Position numbers and translations under genes: made by a program. DNA of 55,121 bases. It comes from Methylobacterium sp. Its GTDB lineage: Bacteria > Pseudomonadota > Alphaproteobacteria > Rhizobiales > Beijerinckiaceae. This document shows positions 8,556 through 16,263 of the stretch, one piece after another (within the stretch, counting starts at the first letter, position 1; each line of letters opens with the position of its first letter). The stretch lies in the NCBI GenBank assembly GCA_013823325.1, contig PNLY01000026.1, positions 1-55,121 of the forward strand. The letters run 5' to 3'. The notes beneath the pieces are model-generated. The model was not told the origin of the DNA, did not search any database, and was given only the letters and a program-made list of their open reading frames with translations.

Positions 8556-10352
8556 ATGGCTACGATCGAACAGGAGGGCGCCCGCGCCGGCGGGCCGCGG
8601 CCGGGGCTGACGCTGCGCCGTCGCGCCGCGCTGTTCGGCCGCCGCATGCTGCGCGCCGTCTCGGGGCGCGCAGCCTCCAGCCTGACGCGGCGCATCGTCG
8701 TCCTCAACCTCGCCGGGCTCGTCGCGCTGCTCGTGGGCTTCCTCTACCTCAACCAGTTCCGCGAGGGCTTGATCGAGGCGCGGGTGCAGAGCCTTCTGAC
8801 CCAGGGCGAGATCATCGCCGGCGCCATCGCCGCCTCCGCCACGGTCGAGACCGACACGATCGCGATCGATCCCGACAAGCTCCTGCAGATGCAGGCCGGC
8901 GAGAGCGGCGCCATCGCCGAGGACCCGCTCGATTTCTCGATCAACCCGGAGAAGGTCGCCCCGCTGCTGCGCCGGCTGGTGACGCCGACCAAGACCCGCG
9001 CCCGCATCTACGACAAGGACGGGATGCTGACGCTGGATTCGCGCAATCTCTATTCGCGCGGCGACATCCTGCGGCTCGACCTGCCGCGTATCGGCGAGAG
9101 CGACGAGCCGCCGCTGCTCGAACGCACCTGGAACATGTTCCGCAACCGGCTCGGCCGCGCCGACGTGCCGGCCTATGACGATTTCGCCAACGCCAACGGC
9201 AGGTCCTATACCGAGGTCGCCCGGGCGCTGGCCGGCTCGCCGGCGAGCGTGGTGCGCGTCAACACCCGCGGCGAGACCATCGTCTCGGTGGCGGTGCCGG
9301 TGCAGCGCTTCCGGGCGGTGCGCGGCGCGCTGCTGCTCTCGACGCAAGGCGGCGACATCGACGCCGTCATCGCCTCCGAACGCTACGCCATCTTCCAGGT
9401 CTTCGCCGTCGCGGCCGGCGTGATGATCATCCTGTCGGTACTGCTCGCCGGTACCATCGCCGAGCCGATCCGCAAGCTCGCCGACGCCGCCCAGCGCGTG
9501 CGCCGCGGCGTCAAGTCGCGCGAGGAGATCCCGGATTTCTCCAGCCGCCATGACGAGATCGGCCATCTCTCCGGCTCATTCCGCGAGATGACGCAGGCGC
9601 TCTACAATCGCATGGAGGCGATCGAGCGCTTCGCCGCCGACGTCGCCCACGAGCTCAAGAACCCGCTGACCTCTTTGCGCAGCGCCGTCGAGACCCTGCC
9701 GCTGGCGAAGAACGACGAGTCCCGCAGCCGGCTGCTCGCGGTGATCCGCCACGATGTGAAGCGGCTCGACCGCCTGATCACCGACATCTCCGACGCCTCG
9801 CGCCTCGATGCCGAACTTGCCCGTGACGACGCCGTCGCGCTCGACGTCGCCCAGCTCGTCGAGGCTGTCGTTTCGGTCCAGAACCAGATCCGACGCGATG
9901 GCCAGCCGGTCGTCGAGCTCACGGTCGACCGGCGCGGCGGCCAGCGCCCTGGCGCCGACCCCTTCCGCGTGCTCGGCCACGATTCCCGCCTCGGTCAGGT
10001 CTTCGTCAATCTGATCGAGAACGCCCGCTCCTTCTCGCCGGCCGACAAGCCGGTCAGGGTCAAGCTCTCGCGCGTCGCCGGCGACGTGCTGATCACGATC
10101 GAGGATGACGGCCCCGGTATTCCCCCGCATGCGCTGGAGCGGATATTCGAGCGCTTCTACACCGACCGGCCGGAGAGCGGCTTCGGCCAGAATTCCGGGC
10201 TCGGCCTCTCGATCTCGCGCCAGATCGTCGAAGCCCATCGCGGCACGATCCGCGCCGAGAACCGCTATGCCTCCGAGCAGTCGGAAGGCGAGGACAAGCG
10301 GCTCGGCGCCCGCTTCATCGTGCGCCTGCCGGCCGCGGCGCAGCCGGCATGA
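8556..10352 (+). CDS. chvG: sensor histidine kinase ChvG (ExoS)
   Basis: A 598-residue inner-membrane kinase partnered with ChvI. An Arg-rich cytoplasmic N-terminus is followed by one transmembrane helix (about 47-65), a periplasmic sensor domain to about 278, a second helix (about 279-302), a HAMP linker, the dimerisation domain with His365 in FAADVAHELKNPLTSL, and the ATPase domain with N, G1 and G2 boxes (VNLIENARSFS, IEDDGPGIPP, GLGLSIS). Length and layout match the Rhizobiales family. The start at 8556 is the first ATG downstream of chvI in frame; an internal Met31 is a weaker alternative. The stop overlaps the hprK start by the four bases ATGA, indicating translational coupling. Confidence 0.95.
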   Translation: MATIEQEGARAGGPRPGLTLRRRAALFGRRMLRAVSGRAASSLTRRIVVLNLAGLVALLVGFLYLNQFREGLIEARVQSLLTQGEIIAGAIAASATVETDTIAIDPDKLLQMQAGESGAIAEDPLDFSINPEKVAPLLRRLVTPTKTRARIYDKDGMLTLDSRNLYSRGDILRLDLPRIGESDEPPLLERTWNMFRNRLGRADVPAYDDFANANGRSYTEVARALAGSPASVVRVNTRGETIVSVAVPVQRFRAVRGALLLSTQGGDIDAVIASERYAIFQVFAVAAGVMIILSVLLAGTIAEPIRKLADAAQRVRRGVKSREEIPDFSSRHDEIGHLSGSFREMTQALYNRMEAIERFAADVAHELKNPLTSLRSAVETLPLAKNDESRSRLLAVIRHDVKRLDRLITDISDASRLDAELARDDAVALDVAQLVEAVVSVQNQIRRDGQPVVELTVDRRGGQRPGADPFRVLGHDSRLGQVFVNLIENARSFSPADKPVRVKLSRVAGDVLITIEDDGPGIPPHALERIFERFYTDRPESGFGQNSGLGLSISRQIVEAHRGTIRAENRYASEQSEGEDKRLGARFIVRLPAAAQPA

Positions 10353-10801
10353 CCACGACGCCCCCGCTTCGCCTGCATGCCAGCGCCGTCGTGGTCGGCG
10401 AGGCCGGCATCCTGATCCGCGGCGCATCGGGCGCCGGCAAGTCGAGTCTGGCGCTGGCGCTGATCGGCGCGGCGCAGGCGCAAGGTCGTTTCGCCAGGCT
10501 GATCGCCGATGACCGCACCGAGGTCGCCGTCCGCGCCGACCGCCTCCTCGCCTCGCCGGTGCCGCCGATCGAAGGGTTGGTCGAGCGCCGCGGCCTCGGC
10601 CTGACGCCGGAACCGCATCTTTCCGCCGCGGTGCTCCGGCTGGTGATCGATTGCGGCACGGAACCCGAGCGCATGCCGGAACCGGAGGCGCTGGTCGAGA
10701 CGATCGCAGGCGTGACCCTGCCGCGGTTGTCCCTGCTTCCGCGGCCTGGCGACGAACGGCTGATCCTGACGGCGCTTGCGCTCTTCGCCGGCTCTGATTG
10801 A
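10349..10801 (+). CDS. hprK: HPr kinase/phosphorylase, short alphaproteobacterial form
   Basis: A 150-residue protein with the P-loop GASGAGKSS at residues 25-33 and LIADDRTEVAV, the segment equivalent to the HPrK metal/catalytic Asp pair. It corresponds only to the C-terminal catalytic domain; the N-terminal domain of the roughly 310-residue Firmicutes enzyme is absent, which is normal in alphaproteobacteria. It phosphorylates or dephosphorylates the regulatory serine of HPr. It is coupled to chvG through an ATGA overlap and sits upstream of manX and ptsH, so sensor kinase, HPr kinase and PTS regulatory proteins form one operon. Confidence 0.94.
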   Translation: MTTTPPLRLHASAVVVGEAGILIRGASGAGKSSLALALIGAAQAQGRFARLIADDRTEVAVRADRLLASPVPPIEGLVERRGLGLTPEPHLSAAVLRLVIDCGTEPERMPEPEALVETIAGVTLPRLSLLPRPGDERLILTALALFAGSD

Positions 10802-10906
10802 ATTGCTTTCGAAGAGTTCGAGACAAGCGCCTTGCCTATCTTTCGCACCTGCCGCATAAACCGCGACCTTGTCCGGGCGCCGATGGGCGCTCTTCGGTGG
10901 GACTGA

Positions 10907-11308
10907 ATGATCGGACTCGTGCTTGTCACGCATGGGCACCTGGCGACGGAATTCCGCGCCGCGCTCGAGCATGTCGTTGGCCCCCAGGCCAACTTGGCCA
11001 CCATCGCCATCGCCCCCGATGACGATATGGAGGGTCGTCGGCGCGACATCATCGCGGCGGTGGAGCAGGTCGAGACCGGCAAGGGCGTCATTGTCCTGAC
11101 CGACATGTTCGGCGGCACGCCGTCCAACCTCGCCATTTCCGTGATGGAGCCGGGCCGGATCGACGTCGTTGCTGGCATCAACCTGCCGATGCTGATCAAG
11201 CTCGCCAGCGTGCGCGAGGAGAAGACCCTCGACGAAGCCGTCAGCAGCGCGCAGGATGCGGGCCGGAAATACATCACGGTGGCCAGCCGCGTGCTCGCGG
11301 GCAAATGA
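10907..11308 (+). CDS. manX: PTS EIIA component of the mannose family (regulatory PTS)
   Basis: A 133-residue EIIA(Man) domain protein beginning MIGLVLVTHGHL, with the phospho-accepting histidine at His9. The family fold signatures VLTDMFGGTPSN and INLPMLIKL are present. No EIIB, EIIC or EIID sugar permease genes accompany it here, as in most Hyphomicrobiales, so the protein is expected to act in phosphotransfer signalling from HPr and not in sugar uptake. There is a 105-bp gap after hprK, and its stop overlaps the ptsH start by ATGA. Also annotated as ptsM or EIIA(Man) in related genomes. Confidence 0.93.
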   Translation: MIGLVLVTHGHLATEFRAALEHVVGPQANLATIAIAPDDDMEGRRRDIIAAVEQVETGKGVIVLTDMFGGTPSNLAISVMEPGRIDVVAGINLPMLIKLASVREEKTLDEAVSSAQDAGRKYITVASRVLAGK

Positions 11309-11658
11309 GGTTCGGCGTGCAGGGCATGCGCGAAGACGAGATCCGCGACGAAGACTGCGACTGCACCGAGGTCGAGATTCCGGCCGGCGCCGTCTATGGT
11401 GAGTTCCAGATCATCAACAAGAAGGGCCTGCACGCCCGCGCCACGGCGAAATTCGTGCAATGCGCCAGCCAGTTCGATGCCGACATCACCGTCTCCCGCT
11501 GCGGCGAGACGGTCGGCGCCACCTCGATCATGGGCATCCTGACCTTGGGCGCCGGCATTGGCTCGACCATCACCGTGGTCGCCAAGGGCGCCGACGCCAA
11601 GGACGCGCTCCAGGCGCTGGGCGCGCTCGTCGCCGACAGGTTCGGCGAGGGCGAATAG
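11305..11658 (+). CDS. ptsH: phosphocarrier protein HPr
   Basis: A 117-residue HPr. The active-site histidine is His43 in KKGLHARATAKFV and the regulatory serine is Ser74 in GATSIMGILTLGAG; the 31-residue spacing equals that of classic HPr His15/Ser46. The protein carries about 28 extra residues at the N-terminus that are acidic and contain a CDC motif. ATG 11305 overlaps the manX stop (ATGA), supporting the long form, but Met8 (ATG 11326) is an alternative that would remove only seven residues. Ser74 is the expected target of the HprK encoded two genes upstream. Confidence 0.94.
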   Translation: MRFGVQGMREDEIRDEDCDCTEVEIPAGAVYGEFQIINKKGLHARATAKFVQCASQFDADITVSRCGETVGATSIMGILTLGAGIGSTITVVAKGADAKDALQALGALVADRFGEGE

Positions 11659-11668
11659 GCACTTTGCC

Positions 11669-11809
11669 ATGTGGGCGACGATCTCCGGGCTGTTCGCCTC
11701 CGTGGATTTCGTCGTGACGCTCGTCGCCCTGGTCGGCTTTGTCCTGATGTTTCTGACTGGCAGCCTCTCGATCCGCAGGGGCCGGGAGAAGGGCTGGTGG
11801 CCGTTGTGA
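11669..11809 (+). CDS. small single-pass membrane protein, 46 residues
   Basis: A short frame starting MWATISGLFASVDFVV and ending RRGREKGWWPL. It contains one strongly hydrophobic helix (about residues 11-31) followed by a positively charged tail, which predicts an inner-membrane protein with the C-terminus in the cytoplasm. The third codon positions are GC-rich like those of neighbouring genes, which supports translation. It begins 10 bp after ptsH and may be the last gene of the chvG-ptsH operon. No Shine-Dalgarno is convincing and no family is recognised, so function is unknown. Confidence 0.5.
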   Translation: MWATISGLFASVDFVVTLVALVGFVLMFLTGSLSIRRGREKGWWPL

Positions 11810-11823
11810 TGGCTGCCGGGACG

Positions 11824-11843
11824 CGCAAAGCTGCGACTTTGCG
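11824..11843. promoter_or_regulatory. inverted repeat beside the ahcY operator
   Basis: CGCAAAG (11824-11830) and CTTTGCG (11837-11843) are perfect 7-bp arms around a 6-nt centre, ending three bases before the SahR-like palindrome. It lacks a T-run and so is not an obvious terminator for the ptsH operon. Confidence 0.35.
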
Positions 11844-11846
11844 ACA

Positions 11847-11868
11847 GATATAAAGACATCTTTATATC
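11847..11868 (+). promoter_or_regulatory. SahR-like operator upstream of ahcY
   Basis: GATATAAAGA (11847-11856) and TCTTTATATC (11859-11868) form a perfect 22-bp palindrome with a CA centre, 75 bp before the ahcY start. The ATATAAAGA/TCTTTATAT pattern matches my recollection of the operator of SahR, the ArsR-family regulator of methionine-cycle genes in Proteobacteria that responds to S-adenosylhomocysteine. Its position before the SAH-hydrolase gene supports the assignment; the regulator gene is not in this window. Confidence 0.6.
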
Positions 11869-11942
11869 TTTGATTGCCTTCTGACGATGGCCCTGCTAGA
11901 GAGCGCGCCGTCATTCAAAGAACGATCGATTGGAGCCTCCCC

Positions 11943-13343
<1,401 letters not shown>

Positions 13344-13350
13344 TGCCACC

Positions 13351-13372
13351 GCCCGGCCGCCTCCGGCCGGGC
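13351..13372 (+). repeat. GC-rich hairpin just after ahcY
   Basis: GCCCGGCCG and CGGCCGGGC arms around a CCTC loop, 8 bp past the stop. There is no T-run; it may be an RNA 3'-end stabiliser preceding the terminator. Confidence 0.5.
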
Positions 13373-13429
13373 GATGCGACATTGCGCCATCGGGAACCTC
13401 GTTCCCGGTCCCGGTGCCACTCTTTCAGA

Positions 13430-13455
13430 AGCCCGGCCTCGCGCCGGGCTTTTTC
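13430..13455 (+). terminator. rho-independent terminator of ahcY
   Basis: Arms AGCCCGGC and GCCGGGCT around a CTCGC loop, followed directly by TTTTC. Located 87 bp after the ahcY stop. Confidence 0.8.
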
Positions 13456-13509
13456 GCATTCAGGGCCAATCATCGCCCTTCACACTACTAATAGACGCGC
13501 TGCTTCGGT

Positions 13510-13531
13510 CGGCATCAACTTGTTGATGCCG
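13510..13531. promoter_or_regulatory. perfect palindrome upstream of divL
   Basis: CGGCATCAAC and GTTGATGCCG are perfect 10-bp arms with a TT centre. The short centre favours a dimeric regulator's operator over a stable RNA hairpin. No known family motif was recognised. Confidence 0.45.
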
Positions 13532-13788
13532 CTCTATTGGTTTCGCATCTGGTCGCCGCCATTCGGCCTTTACCGTCGATTAAGCACTTCCTGCCGGAGT
13601 CGTGCGGTGATTACAGTGGCACTGATTCGGGCGGCCGGCAGGCTTCGCGCATGGCGTCCGGTTTCGTGCAGCGGTGGCTTTGCGGGTTGCGGGCGTGGGT
13701 CCTCGAGGGGAGCCATGGCCGGTTGTCGCGTTGGCGGCACCCCGTGATTGCGGCCGGAAGATTGGCCTGGGACAGGACGGATGCGAGA

Positions 13789-16263
13789 ATGAGACGGGCA
13801 AGGCAGGCCGGACGGGAGATGAACGGAGTGGTCCGCTTCCTCCTGCCCGGACTAGCCGGCGCAGCGCCGGCTCCCGCTCTCGCCCAGGCCGAGCTGCTGC
13901 TGCCCTTGCGCGCCGACTGGCTCAGCACCGGCGGTCTGTCCCTGATCTTCGTTGGGCTCGTCGTTTTCGCCACCACGACCTCGATCCTCTATGTCCGCGA
14001 GCGCTCGCGCTGGACGCGGCGGGAAGGCGAGCTCGCGGCCGGGCTGGAAGCCGCGCGCGGCCATCAGGAGCGGCTCGGCGCCTTGCTCGCGAGCGATCGT
14101 CAGGTCGTGCTGAGCTGGGACGGGCCGAAGGCGAGCCCCGTCGTCGAAGGCGACAGCGGCTTCCTCGGCATCGGCGGCTCCGCCCCGGCGCTGGCCTACG
14201 GGACCTGGGCGCCGCCGGCTGAGGCGAAGCGCCTCGAACTTGCGACCGAGGCACTCAAGGAGCACGGCGAGGCCTTCGCTTTCACCTTCAAGGCCAAGGC
14301 CGGACGCTTCGTCGACGTCGAAGGCCGGCCGGTCGCCGGCCGCGCCGTGATCCGCCTGCGCGAGGTCGGTGGCGAGCGGGCCCGGGCCCTGGCGCTGGAG
14401 GACGAGCTCGGCAAGCTCGCCAGCGACCACGCTGCGCTCACGACCCTGCTTGCCGGCGTGCCGCAGCCGGTCTGGATGCGCGGCACCGATGGCCGCCTGA
14501 GCTGGGTCAACGCCGCCTATGCTCGCGCCGTCGAGGCCGCCGACAGCCAGCAGGCGGTCACGGCCGGGCTCGAGTTGTTCGATCGCAGCGAGCGCGAGGC
14601 GGCCGCCAAGGCTCGCAAGGACGGCCGCGTCTTCCAGCTGCGCGCGCCCGTCGTCATGGCCGGCCAGCGCCGCATCGTCGATGTGATGGAGACGCCGACG
14701 CCCTCCGGCTATGCCGGCATCGCCACCGATATGAGCGAGCTCGAGGCAGTCCGCGCCGATCTGCAGCGCCAGATGGACGCGCATGTGCGCACGCTCGACC
14801 GGCTGAAGACCGGCGTCGCCGTCTTCGATGCCTCGCAGCGCCTAGTCTATCGCAACAGCGGCTATGAGGCGCTCTGGTCACTCGACACGGGCTTCCTCGA
14901 CTCCAGCCCGGGCGATGGCGAGATCCTCGACCGCCTGCGCACCGAGCGCCGGCTGCCCGAGCTCGGCGACTACCGCACCTGGAAGGCCCAGGTGCATGCC
15001 GCCTACACCGCGACGCGCGCCAGCGAGGACTGGTGGTACCTGCCTGACGGGCGCACCGTCCATGTCGTCGCCAGCCCCAACCCGCAGGGCGGCGTCACCT
15101 ATCTCTTCGACGACGAGACCGAGCGCTTCACCCTGGAATCGCGCTTCAACGCGCTCTCGCGTACTCAGCGCGAGACGCTGGATTCTTTGCGCGAAGGCGT
15201 GGCCGTGTTCGGCTCGGACGGGCGCCTCAAGCTCTCCAACCCGGCCTTCGCCCAGCTTTGGAAGCTGACGCCGGAGCGCGCCGCCGCGGCGCCGCATATC
15301 GACGAGGTCGTGGCGCTCAGCCGGCCGCTTTTCCCGGACGACGCGGTCTGGACCGAGATTCGCAGCGCCGTCGCCGGCGTGCGCGATGCCCGCGAGGATT
15401 ATCGCTGCCATATGGAGCGCCGCGACGGCACGGTGCTCGACTGTACCGCCGCGCCCCTGCCGGATGGTGCGACTTTGATCACCTTCGCCGACGTCACCGC
15501 CGGCGTGAACGTCGAGCGGGCGCTGACCGAGCGCAACGAGGCGCTGGAACGCGCCTCGCGGCTGCGCGAGGAGTTCGTCCACCACGTCTCCTATGAATTG
15601 CGCTCGCCGCTGACGAACATCATCGGCTTCGCGCAATTGCTCGGCGAGGAGACGGTCGGCGCGCTCAACGACAAGCAGCGCGACTATGCCGGCCACATCG
15701 TCCGCTCCTCCGGCGCGCTGCTCGCCATCATCAACGACATCCTCGACCTCGCCTCGATCGACAATGGCGCGCTCGCGCTCGATCTCGAGGAGGTCGACGT
15801 CGCCAAGAGCATCGCCCAGGCCGCGACCGGGCTGCAGGACCGCCTCGCAGACAGCAAGCTCCAGCTGCAGGTCGACATCGCCCCGCAGACCGGCCCGTTG
15901 CGCGCCGATCCCAAGCGCCTGCGCCAGATCCTGTTCAACCTGCTCTCCAATGCGATCGGCTTCTCGCAGCCCGGCCAGACCATCCGCGTCAGCGCCGGCC
16001 GCTTCGGCGGCGAGATCCGCATCACGGTTGCCGACGAGGGCCGCGGCATCCCCGACGAGGTCAAGGAGAAGGTGTTCGACCGCTTTGAGAGCCATTCGCT
16101 GGGCTCGCGCCATCGCGGCGTCGGGCTCGGCCTGTCGATGGTCCGCTCGATCGTCGAACTGCATGGCGGCCGCGTCGAGCTCGATTCGGCCCTGGGCCAG
16201 GGCACGCGCGTCACCGCCGTCTTTCCGCCTGAAGGCATGCGCATCTCGGACGCCGCTGAATGA
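13789..16263 (+). CDS. divL: DivL-type PAS sensor kinase with Tyr in place of the phospho-acceptor His
   Basis: An 824-residue membrane-anchored regulator. A signal-anchor-like N-terminus (ending near ALAQA) is followed by a transmembrane helix (LSLIFVGLVVFATTTSILYV), at least three PAS-like segments, a dimerisation domain and an ATPase domain with intact N, G1 and G2 boxes (LFNLLSNAIGFS, VADEGRGIPDE, GVGLGLSM). The H-box reads FVHHVSYELRSPLTNIIGF: Tyr602 replaces the usual histidine, the hallmark of Caulobacter DivL (Tyr550), which controls CckA and so CtrA by allostery. The start is uncertain: ATG 13789 has AGGACGG eight bases upstream, while 13651, 13819 and the frame to 13537 are alternatives. 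Its place after ahcY is conserved in Hyphomicrobiales. It is coupled to the next gene by ATGA. Confidence 0.9.
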   Translation: MRRARQAGREMNGVVRFLLPGLAGAAPAPALAQAELLLPLRADWLSTGGLSLIFVGLVVFATTTSILYVRERSRWTRREGELAAGLEAARGHQERLGALLASDRQVVLSWDGPKASPVVEGDSGFLGIGGSAPALAYGTWAPPAEAKRLELATEALKEHGEAFAFTFKAKAGRFVDVEGRPVAGRAVIRLREVGGERARALALEDELGKLASDHAALTTLLAGVPQPVWMRGTDGRLSWVNAAYARAVEAADSQQAVTAGLELFDRSEREAAAKARKDGRVFQLRAPVVMAGQRRIVDVMETPTPSGYAGIATDMSELEAVRADLQRQMDAHVRTLDRLKTGVAVFDASQRLVYRNSGYEALWSLDTGFLDSSPGDGEILDRLRTERRLPELGDYRTWKAQVHAAYTATRASEDWWYLPDGRTVHVVASPNPQGGVTYLFDDETERFTLESRFNALSRTQRETLDSLREGVAVFGSDGRLKLSNPAFAQLWKLTPERAAAAPHIDEVVALSRPLFPDDAVWTEIRSAVAGVRDAREDYRCHMERRDGTVLDCTAAPLPDGATLITFADVTAGVNVERALTERNEALERASRLREEFVHHVSYELRSPLTNIIGFAQLLGEETVGALNDKQRDYAGHIVRSSGALLAIINDILDLASIDNGALALDLEEVDVAKSIAQAATGLQDRLADSKLQLQVDIAPQTGPLRADPKRLRQILFNLLSNAIGFSQPGQTIRVSAGRFGGEIRITVADEGRGIPDEVKEKVFDRFESHSLGSRHRGVGLGLSMVRSIVELHGGRVELDSALGQGTRVTAVFPPEGMRISDAAE

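Larger units (their letters stand above)
13344..13788. other. gene-free stretch between ahcY and divL
   Basis: About 445 bp. It holds a GC hairpin just after the ahcY stop, a rho-independent terminator at 13430-13455, a perfect 22-bp palindrome at 13510-13531, and two GANTC (CcrM methylation) sites near 13600 and 13622. The divL reading frame stays open back to 13537, but codon use there (many AGG, AGA, GGA and TTG) is unlike the gene body, so it is treated as leader. Confidence 0.6.

Noticed and set aside
10349..10801. truncated, broken hprK
   Set aside because: The 150-residue length is the normal alphaproteobacterial form with an intact P-loop, not a degraded gene.
11810..11942. SAH or SAM riboswitch before ahcY
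   Set aside because: The leader is short and dominated by two DNA palindromes; I could not find the conserved SAH- or SAM-riboswitch core.
13537..13788. longer N-terminus for the DivL-type kinase
   Set aside because: Codon use in this part differs from the gene body and it contains a perfect palindrome; the start at 13789 has a better Shine-Dalgarno and signal-anchor. The exact start remains uncertain.
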